Positions 39,273 to 48,741 of a stretch of DNA of 64,000 bases are shown piece by piece; the stretch's first letter is position 1; every line of letters starts with the position of its first letter. The position numbers and the translations under genes are program-made. The notes beneath the pieces are model-generated. The model was not told the DNA's origin. It saw nothing but the letters and a program-made list of their open reading frames with translations, and made no database searches. Origin of the DNA: Lachancea thermotolerans CBS 6340 (taxonomy: Eukaryota; Ascomycota; Saccharomycetes; Saccharomycetales; Saccharomycetaceae); assembly GCF_000142805.1 (NCBI RefSeq), contig NC_013082.1, positions 1,240,001-1,304,000 on the forward strand, written 5' to 3'.

Positions 39273-40745
39273 TCACTTCTTGTTCAGAAACTCGAGCATT
39301 TCATCTGCAGACAGAAACTTTTCTCTAGGCTTGCCCTGCTCTCGCCCTCTTCGGCGCTCTTCGGCATCAAGCTTTAGCCAATCGTTCCACGTCGTAAAAG
39401 TGTGATGCGCGACATCAATGGCGGAGTTTTTTCGTGGCTGGAAAGTCGATAGCTCTTGTAATACAGTGTCCGCAACTTCGAAAGCATCGGCCATAGTAGA
39501 AGCTATTACCCCGCTGCTGCCTTTGCGGATCCAGCCCGCAGCATAAAGGCCTGGAATCACCTCATTTTCGGTATTTAGCACGGCGCCTCGGCTGTTCGCA
39601 ACGTGATTTCTTACAAATCCGATATCGAGAGATTTGAATTCATCGAGTGGATTGCTTCCATATCCAAGCGAGGTTATAAGCACGTCGAGTTCATAATCCT
39701 GAGTCTGGTTGGAAAGAAGCTCAACACGGTTGTCTACAGTCATCTTGTTATCACACACGGTTAAGGAATTCAGTTTTCCTGCCGCATTGCAGTTGACCTT
39801 TATTGGGGTCTTAAGATAGTCCATCTCCCATTGCCTGTTAAGGCCGTGCTCAGGGGGACGATGCTTTTTGTAGTTCTTCTTTGTGCGCTGGTCGAAAGGT
39901 AGCATGTACTCGGTGATCATCTCAATGCGGCGCTTTAGCACTCTGTCTGAGCTGGCCTCGCCCAGCTTATGCAAATTAAGGAACTCTGGCCGAATAACAC
40001 CTCGAATCCCAAAGCGCTCCAGTTCCCACAATTCACGAAACTCCTTGTTTGTAAATTTGCTGTGCAGGAAGTCGCGGCGGGCAATAAGCTTGACTTCTTC
40101 AATAGGCGCTGTACGCAATTTTTCGAGCGCGAGTGGGTTAATGTCTGTTTGTGCCCAAATTTCACTGACTTGATTACTGAGCAAGATACGGGCTAAGTCC
40201 AGCGCAACGTTTCCATTTCCAATAATGCCAACTCTTTTAACACGCGACCAGTCAAAGTTATTGAGCTTTTCGTTCCCCGCGAAACTGGGATGTCCATTAT
40301 ACCAACTCACCACCTCACGGCTCGTGAAAACACCGTTGGTCGTGTCTTCGCCTGGAATGTTAAGTTTATGATCTCCGCCGCATCCATAACTCAATATAAC
40401 CGCGTTCTGACAGTCTAAAAGCTGTTTAAGTTTTATGTCTTTTCCGATGTCAACATTTCCAATAAAGCGAAACTTGTGGCCTGCAGCGTTTTCGGTTTGG
40501 AATTCTTCAGCACATCGAGTGAACGTATCTTCACAATTCTTGACCTCTGGGTGATCAGGGGCTACTCCATATCTGCTTAAACCAAATGGAACGGGAAGCT
40601 TTTCCCAAAGTGTCACATCCAAGGATTCTTTCGATTTCGCTAATAGACGACATACCGTGTAAAAGCCTGAAGGCCCCGATCCCACAACCGAGACAGACTT
40701 TCTCGACGTTGACAACAACCTTGAGCCAAAGCTGGTCCTTAGCAT
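39273..40745 (-). CDS. ARH1: Mitochondrial ferredoxin/adrenodoxin reductase (Arh1)
   Basis: 490 residues (493 in S. cerevisiae). A flavoprotein of the mitochondrial matrix that passes electrons from NADPH to ferredoxin Yah1 for iron-sulfur cluster, haem A and ubiquinone synthesis. A short presequence (MLRTSFGSRLLSTSRK) precedes the FAD motif VVGSGPSGFYT (residue 20). The NADPH-binding GIIGNGNVALDLARILL lies near 175 and the C-terminal GWIRKGSSGVIASTMADAFEVAD near 415. It functionally links to COQ7, downstream in the same window, but this is pathway knowledge, not evidence of co-regulation. Order ATP17-ARH1-BCS1 matches chr IV, with IAH1 inserted from the sister block. Confidence 0.96.
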   Translation of the reverse strand: MLRTSFGSRLLSTSRKSVSVVGSGPSGFYTVCRLLAKSKESLDVTLWEKLPVPFGLSRYGVAPDHPEVKNCEDTFTRCAEEFQTENAAGHKFRFIGNVDIGKDIKLKQLLDCQNAVILSYGCGGDHKLNIPGEDTTNGVFTSREVVSWYNGHPSFAGNEKLNNFDWSRVKRVGIIGNGNVALDLARILLSNQVSEIWAQTDINPLALEKLRTAPIEEVKLIARRDFLHSKFTNKEFRELWELERFGIRGVIRPEFLNLHKLGEASSDRVLKRRIEMITEYMLPFDQRTKKNYKKHRPPEHGLNRQWEMDYLKTPIKVNCNAAGKLNSLTVCDNKMTVDNRVELLSNQTQDYELDVLITSLGYGSNPLDEFKSLDIGFVRNHVANSRGAVLNTENEVIPGLYAAGWIRKGSSGVIASTMADAFEVADTVLQELSTFQPRKNSAIDVAHHTFTTWNDWLKLDAEERRRGREQGKPREKFLSADEMLEFLNKK

Positions 40746-41248
40746 GGCTTCGACAGTCGTACACTCTATCAGAATTGCGGACCAAGTACAGCTGACAAAA
40801 GCGTATTGAAGTACGAGAACTTCATTTTTCGACTAGCTTCAATTGAGTTAGTCCTCGAACAGTAGTCGGTTGACAAACATTCAATGGCTAGAACATGTCG
40901 AGAGCCACTAAGTGCAGTCTGTAGAATGAATTGCTCTTTGTTGTCCCCCGTAGCGAGAGCCGCTCCCGAAAGATCAGAGGAAGGAGCCTTAATATTAGCT
41001 TTTCAAGAATTTAGATGCGCTGCGTTTTAACAGCATTTTGAGCAGAAATACGTTTTGGTATAGGTTGAAAGCTCAGCTACTACCGCGCTCTGTTAGGCGC
41101 CATGCAGAGGGGCGCTATACTGCAGAAGCGTTGAAAGTCAAAATTACGAGTGTCAGACTTCACGTGAATGTAGTGATATTTATACAAGTTAAGTTGACCA
41201 AGGGTAGCTCAAAGATCACAGAGGAGAGAATTGTGTTGCTTTGGCATA
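40746..41248. other. Divergent intergenic region ARH1 / IAH1
   Basis: About 500 bp with both promoters. A plus-strand open frame (41038-41331) overlaps the IAH1 start in another frame and is not a known protein. No other feature recognised. Confidence 0.5.
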
Positions 41249-41971
41249 ATGTCTTTAAAGTATCAGAAGTTTCTGTTATTTGGAGACTCCATCACGGAGT
41301 TTGCATTCAACACGAGGATGAGCGAAGATAAAGGGGACCAGTTTAGCTTGGGGGCCGCACTAGCCAATGTCTACACCAGAAAGCTGGATGTGGTGCAACG
41401 AGGGTTTAGCGGTTACAACACGCGTTGGGCGCTCAAACTATTACCGCGTATTCTAGAGAGCGAACCCACCGATGACATCGTGCTGAGCACAGTCTTTTTT
41501 GGGTCTAATGACGCGGTGCATGACGGCTCTCAAAAGGTTGAACTTCCTGAATTCATTCAGATCAACATTGATCTGGTTCGCTTGCTTAAAAGCAAGGGAA
41601 TAAAGCCTATCCTCATTGGCCCTGCACTCCATGATGCTGATAAGTGGAAATCTCTTAGGCCCGAAGAAGTTGCCAAAGGTGTTGTGCGCTCCAATGAGAA
41701 CAACAAGCGGTACTCAGACGCTCTCCAGGAGGTTGCTCGAACCGAAAATGTTGCATTCGTTAACCTGATTGAAACATTTTCAAATCAAGGGGGCTCTGAC
41801 TGGCGCTCTTTATTGAATGACGGTCTTCATTTTTCAGGGAAGGGCTACGAGGTTTTTTATAATGAACTTTTGAAGACCATCCGGGTTGCGTACCCTGAGT
41901 GGGCACCCGAAAACGTTACCTACAAGTACCCCAACTGGCGAGACGTCGAGCCCGATGGATCTAATATTTAA
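41249..41971 (+). CDS. IAH1: Isoamyl acetate-hydrolysing esterase (Iah1), GDSL/SGNH family
   Basis: 240 residues (238 in S. cerevisiae). The esterase breaks down isoamyl acetate and related aroma esters. The catalytic blocks are FGDSITEFAF (Ser, residue 11), GSNDAVHDG (block III Asn) and DGLHFSGKGYEV (Asp/His, about 192-204). The frame is open to a TTG at 41231; the ATG at 41249 (MSLKYQKFLLFGDS) is the right start. Aro10 in the same window makes precursors of alcohols that become such esters; this is a loose metabolic connection only. Orthologue of YOR126C. Confidence 0.95.
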   Translation: MSLKYQKFLLFGDSITEFAFNTRMSEDKGDQFSLGAALANVYTRKLDVVQRGFSGYNTRWALKLLPRILESEPTDDIVLSTVFFGSNDAVHDGSQKVELPEFIQINIDLVRLLKSKGIKPILIGPALHDADKWKSLRPEEVAKGVVRSNENNKRYSDALQEVARTENVAFVNLIETFSNQGGSDWRSLLNDGLHFSGKGYEVFYNELLKTIRVAYPEWAPENVTYKYPNWRDVEPDGSNI

Positions 41972-42420
41972 TAAATAAGAAATACATGGCTTTGATCTGC
42001 AGTTGTCCTAGAGAACTGTATCAGAACTAATAATGCCTGTCGAAAAAGTAGAGCTTAGCTACGTAAAGAGTAGCGACCGGTTTTGTTTCCAAATACCTGT
42101 CTCTCTTAACTTCGCTCTCGTTGAGGTATCTCCGTATGCAAGAGAATAGGCGCCGTTGGAAAATGGGAAACTCTTTTCATCAGCCTGAGAAACTTTTAGC
42201 CTGAAGTCAAGTTCAAGGCATAGCAGCTGTATCAGGTCTGGAGCCCAGACAGACTGCTCTTGTGTGTAAAAAGTGCCTTTGTTAGTGTTTTTGTTTCTAG
42301 CACACATTTAAAAAATTTGGTTCATCTAGCCGTAAGCTCTTTACTGAATAATCTTGAAGGATTCAGAGCTCCAGATCACCTTACTTCACCCAAGCTCTTT
42401 AATACAGCTAACTGCTAGAT
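41972..42420. other. Intergenic region IAH1 / BCS1
   Basis: About 450 bp between two plus-strand genes. A minus-strand ATG frame of 82 codons (42059-42307) has ordinary composition but no recognised relative. I leave it uncalled. Confidence 0.5.
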
Positions 42421-43773
42421 ATGGAGGATCCAAGCCGAACGGACAACAGCCCAACTGCTGCCCTCAATCTTGAAAAGATTCGATCTGATTCAGATGGATC
42501 GATGTCGGGCATGGTTACGGGTCTTTTCAATCAAGTTGCTCAGGGAAATCCATACTTTGCAGCCGGCGGCGGGCTCATGATCCTCGGGTCTGGTCTAGCG
42601 CTCGCAAGATCTGGTATTATAAGGCTTAGTGGGCTTCTCTACCGGCAATTGCTGGTTGACTTGGAAATTCCATCAAAAGACAAGTCTTATCTCTGGTTCC
42701 TCGAATGGATGGCCAAGCACCCACACCGCTCTTCTAGGCACTTATCCGTGGAAACTAACTTTATACAACACGATAATGGAGCAGTTACTACTAAGTTTTC
42801 TCTTGTTCCCGGTCCAGGCAACCATTTAATCAAGTATAAAGGTGCCTTCATGCTCATCAAGCGTGAGAGATCAGGAAAAATGATTGATATGACTAATGGT
42901 GCCCCTTTCGAAACAGTAACTCTTACTACACTTTACAGAGACAGATTGCTCTTCAGAGATCTGCTGAGTGACGCTAAAAACCTAGCCGTAAAGTCCAAGG
43001 ATGGGAAAACCGTGGTTTTCACATCATGGGGGCCTGAATGGAGACCATTTGGACAACCTAAAGCCAAGAGATTGCTCCCTTCAGTTATATTGGACCAGGG
43101 CATTAAACAAAGCATTTTAAAAGATGTTAAAGAATTCTTAAACAATGGTAAATGGTATTTCGAACGTGGAATTCCTTACAGAAGAGGGTACCTCTTGTAT
43201 GGCCCACCTGGAAGTGGCAAAACTAGTTTCATACAGGCTCTTGCTGGCGAACTTGATTATAACATCTGCATCATGAATCTGTCCGAAGCCAACCTCACAG
43301 ATGATCGTCTGAACCACTTGATGAACAACATTCCAGAGAGAAGCATCTTGTTGCTCGAAGATATTGACGCTGCGTTTAATAAGAGAGCACAATCATCTGA
43401 AAAGGGATTCCAGTCCGGCGTCACTTTTAGTGGTTTGCTTAATGCCTTAGATGGAGTGGCATCGTCCGAAGAAACAATCACGTTTATGACCACCAATCAT
43501 CCTGAGGTTTTGGATCCTGCCATAATGAGACCTGGCAGAATTGATTACAAAGTTTTTATCGGAAACGCCACCCCCTACCAGCTGGGCCAAATGTTTTTGA
43601 AGTTCTACCCTGGCGAAGAGAAACTTTGCAAAGAGTTTGTTGACAGGGCCTCCGCTCTTAATGTACCCATCAGTACTGCCCAGCTCCAGGGTCTGTTTGT
43701 ATTTAACAAAGACGCTCCAGAGTCCGCCCTCGCAATGGTTGAAACTTTGAAGCACCCAAACCATGTGTTTTAA
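42421..43773 (+). CDS. BCS1: Bcs1, AAA ATPase for complex III assembly
   Basis: 450 residues (456 in S. cerevisiae). An inner-membrane translocase that exports the folded Rieske protein Rip1 across the inner membrane and inserts it into cytochrome bc1. The N-terminus has one membrane helix (about residues 40-60, [18 protein letters not shown]), then the Bcs1-specific domain. The AAA module follows: Walker [10 protein letters not shown] (about 261), Walker [13 protein letters not shown] (about 308) and the [20 protein letters not shown] region with sensor and arginine finger (about 358). The stop is 40 bp from convergent WIP1. Confidence 0.98.
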   Translation: MEDPSRTDNSPTAALNLEKIRSDSDGSMSGMVTGLFNQVAQGNPYFAAGGGLMILGSGLALARSGIIRLSGLLYRQLLVDLEIPSKDKSYLWFLEWMAKHPHRSSRHLSVETNFIQHDNGAVTTKFSLVPGPGNHLIKYKGAFMLIKRERSGKMIDMTNGAPFETVTLTTLYRDRLLFRDLLSDAKNLAVKSKDGKTVVFTSWGPEWRPFGQPKAKRLLPSVILDQGIKQSILKDVKEFLNNGKWYFERGIPYRRGYLLYGPPGSGKTSFIQALAGELDYNICIMNLSEANLTDDRLNHLMNNIPERSILLLEDIDAAFNKRAQSSEKGFQSGVTFSGLLNALDGVASSEETITFMTTNHPEVLDPAIMRPGRIDYKVFIGNATPYQLGQMFLKFYPGEEKLCKEFVDRASALNVPISTAQLQGLFVFNKDAPESALAMVETLKHPNHVF

Positions 43774-43813
43774 CTAGGCTAATGTAATAATATCTCCAAC
43801 TCCTGTAAATATT

Positions 43814-44053
43814 TTAACTCTTTTCTTCTATATCTTGCATCCAAGTTTCCTTCGCTGCTTCAATATGCCTGGGCTCTATCACGTTTAGGCCCTCGCTTCT
43901 TGCATAAACTTTAGCCTGCTCCATTATGTTTCTAATGACCTTTTGGTAAACACACCCTAGCAAAAGCTTTTCTGTCGGGTTAGGCTCTTCATCAAGCTCA
44001 AAGTGTTTGGCAAGCTCTTTAGCAACATGATCGCCGATCTTTTTCGCGCTCAT
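43814..44053 (-). CDS. WIP1: Wip1, CENP-W-type histone-fold kinetochore protein
   Basis: 79 residues, short and helical. The segment from LLLGCVYQKVIRNIMEQAKVYARSEG to VIEPRHIEAAKE looks like a histone fold (long helix, loop with a basic/hydrophobic turn, last helix). S. cerevisiae has WIP1 (YDR374W-A, CENP-W orthologue, partner of Cnn1/CENP-T) exactly between BCS1 and PHO92 on this strand. The position is the main evidence, and the fold pattern supports it. I cannot recall the S. cerevisiae sequence well enough to align it. Confidence 0.75.
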   Translation of the reverse strand: MSAKKIGDHVAKELAKHFELDEEPNPTEKLLLGCVYQKVIRNIMEQAKVYARSEGLNVIEPRHIEAAKETWMQDIEEKS

Positions 44054-44585
44054 CTATGTCAACATTATGTTTACTGAAACATCTATAATCGCATCGCGAA
44101 CATCTTGGTGTCATTTTTCAAGAAAAGATCAAAAGCTAGAAACAAAAAGAATGGATCTCGAGAACCTCTAGAAATAAGTCACTCATAGGATTACTGGACT
44201 GACCACAGAGGCTTTGAAACGCTAGTATGAGACCATAGCTAATGTTCGCAACTCTGAGTATACCAAAATTATCTCACAATTTCTTTGTTTTAGCGTCCAA
44301 CTCTTGACTGTGGTTGGAGAGAAGCTCCCTGGACATGCTAGAGAAACACTTCTGATGACGCCGTGTACTGAATTTAAGTGCGCTTCCTCAGCTTTTTCAA
44401 TTTTTTTTTTGCTGTGCTGCAGGTCGTGTTTCGTTGTCAGACGCAGTGTCAGATGTACTGTGACGTTAGGGATGCAATTTTATACTTTTATAACACACAG
44501 GGAGTAATCTAGATAAATCTGACTATCTGCTTGTCAGATTGAAGGTCGTTATTCTTACGGCTTTCCATCAAACGCGGTACTCAAA
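44054..44585. other. Divergent intergenic region WIP1 / PHO92
   Basis: About 530 bp with both promoters. A T9 run lies near 44,402. No RNA gene or repeat recognised. Confidence 0.5.
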
Positions 44586-45362
44586 ATGTTCAGCGTCAAG
44601 GCCTCAGGATCTCCCAAGATCACTGCCGGCAAAAGTTGTAGAGAACGAACCATTGAAGACTCTTTGAGAGACCTCGAGATATTCCTGAGAGCCCGCAAAG
44701 CAAGAAAAGACACTGCCGATGAAAACACCGTCCAGACATTAAGTGGTAGTAGTGACAGTGGTTATAGCGCGCTCCTGAGTGAACCTGCAAGTTTCCAGAG
44801 CACTTTTACCGACAATTCCCTAATTCAAAGTGCGGGCACAGATATTAATAACGAGTCAAAAGGGCAGTTTTCTCCAAGTGATGTGGCCCTCACTAACAAG
44901 ATTCCAACCTTCAAAATCCCGAATCTGTCGCGGTTCTTCGTGATAAAGTCGTGTAGATCTGAGCATATCCAAATTTCAACCAAAAACGGTGTCTGGTCAT
45001 CAACAGAGTTAGGAAATCGTCGTCTCTCGCAAGCTTATTGCCAGCGGGAGCCCGGCTCCCGCATCTTTCTCCTTTTTTCCGTGAATGGGTCAGGCTGCTT
45101 CTGTGGGCTCGCAGAGATGACGAGCAATCTCAGAGACGCAAAAGCCAACTTTTGGATGGATAAGAAGAGGTTTCAGAAAGTTTTTTCTGTGCGGTGGCTG
45201 ATTGTACGCAATGTACCCAACAGACAAGTTCGCCATTACTTAAACCCGATGAATGATATGAAATCTGTCACACAATCGAGGGATACCCAGGAGTTACCAT
45301 TGGAGGTTGGGCGCTCGATTGTTAAGATATTTGGAGAGCTGCCAGAACCGCTGTCACTTTAA
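44586..45362 (+). CDS. PHO92: Pho92, YTH-domain m6A reader
   Basis: 258 residues (306 in S. cerevisiae, so shorter in the disordered N-terminal half). The YTH domain covers about residues 115-250, starting RFFVIKSCRSEHIQISTKNGVWSS. Aromatic-cage tryptophans are visible in GVWSS and NFWMDKK, with RWLIVRNVPN following. The family binds N6-methyladenosine in mRNA during meiosis and starvation and links to mRNA decay (PHO4 mRNA in the phosphate pathway). Orthologue of YDR374C. COQ7 starts only 124 bp downstream on the same strand. Confidence 0.95.
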   Translation: MFSVKASGSPKITAGKSCRERTIEDSLRDLEIFLRARKARKDTADENTVQTLSGSSDSGYSALLSEPASFQSTFTDNSLIQSAGTDINNESKGQFSPSDVALTNKIPTFKIPNLSRFFVIKSCRSEHIQISTKNGVWSSTELGNRRLSQAYCQREPGSRIFLLFSVNGSGCFCGLAEMTSNLRDAKANFWMDKKRFQKVFSVRWLIVRNVPNRQVRHYLNPMNDMKSVTQSRDTQELPLEVGRSIVKIFGELPEPLSL

Positions 45363-45486
45363 ACCTAAACGACGCATCCAGTGTCATATTTCACGTCCCC
45401 TTCAATTTCGGTCGTTCACTAATCAAAAAACCAATAGCGATGGATTCACAACTCCTACGACAACAATCCGATTCAATTGTGATGCT

Positions 45487-46179
45487 ATGCTGAGGAAATC
45501 TGTCTCTAGACCTGCCAGCCGCGGCTTTTCCGTGTTGAAAAGCTTGAAAACCACCGAAAGCCCTAAGTCGACTCAAAATGCTAAGCCTAACGATCGCTTT
45601 AAGCCCCTGTCCGATGCCCAAGTCGCCTACCTGGACCGTGTAGTAAGAGTTGATCAGGCTGGAGAGCTTGGAGCAAACTACATCTATGCCGGGCAGTACT
45701 TTGTTCTTGCAAGCAAGTACCCTCACTTGAAACCCGTTCTGCACCACATGTGGGAGCAGGAAATCCACCACCACAATACCTTCAACGAGATGCAGCTGAA
45801 GCGCCGGGTGAGGCCCAGCTTGATTACGCCACTCTGGAAGCTCGGTGCGTTTATTATGGGGTCAGGAACGGCCCTGATATCCCCAGAGGCCGCGATGGCG
45901 TGTACAGAAGCCGTTGAGACTGTTATCGGCGGGCACTACAACGACCAGCTGCGGTGCCTCAACAACCAGTACGAGCTAGAGAGAAACGACGGCACAAAGG
46001 GCCACAGCCAGGAGCTAAGCAGCCTAATAGCCACTATCAAGCAGTTCCGGGACGACGAGCTGGAGCACCTGGATACCGCCATTGAATACGACTCCCACAA
46101 GGCTGTGCCTTACATTCTCCTTACGGAGGGAATTAAAAACGTATGCAGAGTAGCTATATGGACTGCGGAAAGAGTCTGA
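45487..46179 (+). CDS. COQ7: Coq7/Cat5, demethoxyubiquinone hydroxylase
   Basis: 230 residues (233 in S. cerevisiae). A di-iron monooxygenase on the matrix side of the inner membrane; it makes the penultimate intermediate of ubiquinone. A presequence-like start (MLRKSVSRPASRGFSVLKSL) precedes the four-helix bundle. Iron ligands are seen in DQAGELGANYIYAGQ, WEQEIHHHNTF (ExxH), MACTEAVETVIGGHY and DDELEHLDTA (ExxH). The frame stays open upstream to 45307 over the end of PHO92 without an ATG of its own; 45487 is the family start. Orthologue of YOR125C. Confidence 0.96.
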   Translation: MLRKSVSRPASRGFSVLKSLKTTESPKSTQNAKPNDRFKPLSDAQVAYLDRVVRVDQAGELGANYIYAGQYFVLASKYPHLKPVLHHMWEQEIHHHNTFNEMQLKRRVRPSLITPLWKLGAFIMGSGTALISPEAAMACTEAVETVIGGHYNDQLRCLNNQYELERNDGTKGHSQELSSLIATIKQFRDDELEHLDTAIEYDSHKAVPYILLTEGIKNVCRVAIWTAERV

Positions 46180-46365
46180 AAGAGATATTACAAAGTTTAC
46201 CAGAACATACTGAAATAACGACACTGGTAGAGAAAATGCGCGCACGCTTGCGCCCTACCTACGCAAATAACATCAATAGAGAATCCTCAACCCACAAGCA
46301 ACAAGCTTTTTTGCGCGGCCCGAGGGTCGCGCTCATGGGGCGTCAGGGTGTCCCGGGGGCCGCGC

Positions 46366-46938
46366 CTACACTAGCCCGTCGTAGAGGTTCAGCGCGCTCA
46401 CGATGGAGGGGTCCACCTTGGACGCCTCGCGGAACTCCTCCAGCGAAATCTCCCCGTCCTCATTCTTGTCCATCAGCTGAAATATCTTCTTGACCCGCAG
46501 CTCCGGCGTGGCCTCGTTGTCCTCAAGCTTCACCATCGAGCCTATCATCTTGTATATGCTGGAAACGATGGTCAGCATCTCATCGTATGTTATCGACCCA
46601 TTGCGGTTCAGGTCGTACAGCTGGAACGCCCACACCAGCTTCTCCTCCAGCGTGCCCCGCGACGTTGTGCTCAGTGCCGTGATGAACTCTTTGAAGTTGA
46701 TCGTCCCGTTTTCGTCCTGGTCGAACACGTTGAATACATGGCTGGCGAACTCCTCCGGCGCTCCGAACGGGAAGAATTGCTTGTATATCTTTGTGAACTC
46801 CTCTTTTGTCAATGCGCCGGAAGGACAGTCTCTTAGAAAACCCTTGTGCCACTGCTGGATCTCCCTGCGGTCAAAATACGTTGATTGTCTCAGGCTTGTC
46901 AGGTCATCCTTGGAAAGTTTAGATGTCTTGGCACCCAT
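46366..46938 (-). CDS. FRQ1: Frq1, frequenin/NCS-1 calcium sensor
   Basis: 190 residues, identical in length to S. cerevisiae Frq1. The N-terminal MGAKTSKLS is an N-myristoylation signal. Canonical EF-hands are EF2 ([12 protein letters not shown], about residue 73), EF3 ([12 protein letters not shown], about 109) and EF4 ([12 protein letters not shown], about 157); EF1 is degenerate, as in the family. It activates the phosphatidylinositol 4-kinase Pik1 at the Golgi. It meets Vps74, a PI4P-binding protein encoded about 6 kb away, in the same lipid pathway. Orthologue of YDR373W. Confidence 0.98.
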   Translation of the reverse strand: MGAKTSKLSKDDLTSLRQSTYFDRREIQQWHKGFLRDCPSGALTKEEFTKIYKQFFPFGAPEEFASHVFNVFDQDENGTINFKEFITALSTTSRGTLEEKLVWAFQLYDLNRNGSITYDEMLTIVSSIYKMIGSMVKLEDNEATPELRVKKIFQLMDKNEDGEISLEEFREASKVDPSIVSALNLYDGLV

Positions 46939-47300
46939 AGCTTATAATAGTAGTCCGTTACACTTGTTTTCCCTTGCCGATTTGCGAGATCCCAAGATGT
47001 TTTATAGGAATGCGCTATTGTATAGTATTCAGCCTCCCAGGGCTTGGTTCATAGGTCACATGGCCAATCTACGTCGGCTAAGCTGCTAAAGGAACTCGCC
47101 CAGGGGTCTTTCCTCCGCCTGCGGGCGCTTCTGAGCGCCACGCGGGGGCGCGGGTACCAATTCTGCCGGCGAATTCCGCCGGAGAAATTCGCCGCCTCGT
47201 CCCCGTGGTCCGTGGCCACGTGACCGAGGTCTCGTGATCGAAGACTTGTAATTCTCATCGAGGCGTAGGGCATGCTATTTGAGGTGTCAGTACCAGGAAA
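46939..47300. other. FRQ1 upstream region
   Basis: About 360 bp. It holds a 9-bp inverted repeat (CGGCGAATT/AATTCGCCG, 47167-47194) and a CACGTGAC box near 47,217. It ends at the sharp change to AT-rich DNA near 47,280. Confidence 0.55.
47167..47194. repeat. Inverted repeat with 9-bp arms
   Basis: Arms CGGCGAATT and AATTCGCCG with a 10-nt loop, about 230 bp upstream of FRQ1 and just outside the AT-rich broken frame. Function unknown. Confidence 0.75.
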
Positions 47301-48149
47301 CTATTCAGTATTATACAATTTACCGAATTTCAAATCGTCTGATTTTAATACTAGTTGTTTTAGGTCCTTTTCTTCAGGTTTGATGGAAAAGCTATAGGGT
47401 TTGAGCATATCTTTCACCTCCACTTCCCCTTCGTTTATAATAATGTAGTGCCTGTTGTAGTATCTCACAAAATCGTAGGGAAATATTTCTTTGTAAATTT
47501 CATTTTTATGGCTTAGTTTTACAACCTTAACTTTAGGCAAGCTTAGTTTTAGGTCCTTCTTTATTCTTGAATTGATTGAGATGATTAGCATTTTATTGTT
47601 GGTTTGTAGACTTCCTTTATTATTGTAGTTCAGTATCTAGTCAACGCCGTAAAATGATCTCGCTGTTAATCCATGCAGTGTCATAAGCAACTCATCAATG
47701 TTTTCCTTCTCCAAAGGGCACCTCAAAACGATAGATAATCCAATTGCATGAAGATTAAGTCTGCTACCATTATAAACTAAGAACTCCTCTGTGTGGACTC
47801 GAGAGTAGTCCATATAGGCATGTTTCGTCAAGTAATCAAAATCTTCTACTTTGACTTGTTCAATAACTTTTGTCAGCATTTCAAGCTCCTGACCCGCAGC
47901 TGCTATTTTTTGAAGATCGAACTCTCTTGAAATAAAAAATTCTTAGCATTTGGACACAAAATAAGGGCGTTCAAACATTCTGTCGAGGATGTTACAAGAC
48001 GACGTGAGCCTTCTTCGAACTCTCGGTAAAACTTCAGAGTCTGATACACCTGTGATGATCGAAAACACTTTTATAAATTTTTGGCTCCTGCGAACGCGAG
48101 GGTTTTGATTTTTGATCTCTAGCTTTTCAAGCAAAAATATGTACGAAAT
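47301..48149 (-). pseudogene. AT-rich broken open frame of unknown origin (fossil)
   Basis: About 850 bp, clearly richer in A/T than the flanking genes, with protein-like coding character on the minus strand in one frame throughout but interrupted about twice. The translation is rich in Lys, Glu, Ile, Tyr and Asn and matches no family I recognise. No neighbour in either S. cerevisiae sister region corresponds. Composition, isolation and decay suggest a captured sequence; cytoplasmic linear plasmids (virus-like elements) are one known source of such nuclear relics in yeasts, but I have no direct evidence for that. It could also be a decayed host gene. Treated here as a fossil. Confidence 0.5.
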
Positions 48150-48741
48150 GGTGGGGGCTGGAGGTGGTTGATGACTCTATTCCGTTTCGCTTTTTGCTTC
48201 TTCACGGATACATATTGCGCTGCGAAGTTCCGCTGAGGAAACTGACACCCTCCGCTCCGCGACAGGGAGGCCCCGTGACTTCGAGTTTTGGCCCAAGAGC
48301 ACGTGATACTGAGTCACGGGATTTCAATGCAATGTCAGGGAATTGAAGAGAGAACGGTGACGATGACAAGGAGGCGCAACGCGGCCCATCGGGGCGCAGA
48401 TCGAGGCGTCTGCGCCAGGCGGGAACAGCACTCTAGCAAGTATGCGCTTTTTAGCTCCGCGCTAGCCTTTTCTCAGGGGATGCTGATTTTCCCTAAGACT
48501 TTGCTCGCGCAGCTGGACAGCAAAAGAGTTGCTGTCGTGTGGACAGTAGGAAAGTGGTATTTCGAGGTGCCAGGTACCACAGTCAAGACTTGCTTCGGGC
48601 GCCCCGCGTGCCCCCGTTGCCGCGGCGGGCCAAACACCGAATCACGAGGCACGAACATGGCTAAGGTCAGATCTCCTGAAGATGGACTTAACCTTTAATT
48701 GGATGTTGGAATAGAGTATTGCGGACAAGCAGCGAAGCGCA
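48150..48741. other. Region between the broken frame and UBP2
   Basis: About 590 bp. A TGAGTCA lies at 48310-48316 and GC content returns to normal. A plus-strand frame (48288-48698) opens with TTG and gives an arginine/cysteine-rich, unrecognised translation. The UBP2 promoter must lie at its right end. Confidence 0.5.

Noticed and set aside
42059-42307. Minus-strand 82-codon ATG frame between IAH1 and BCS1
   Set aside because: Composition is plausible, but there is no known relative and no syntenic gene; left uncalled until conservation is shown.
45307-45486. 60-residue N-terminal extension of COQ7
   Set aside because: It overlaps the end of PHO92, has no ATG of its own and is not part of the family; the ATG at 45487 gives the normal length.
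48288-48698. Plus-strand 136-codon frame upstream of UBP2
   Set aside because: It opens with TTG and has an Arg/Cys-rich translation without family resemblance; probably chance.
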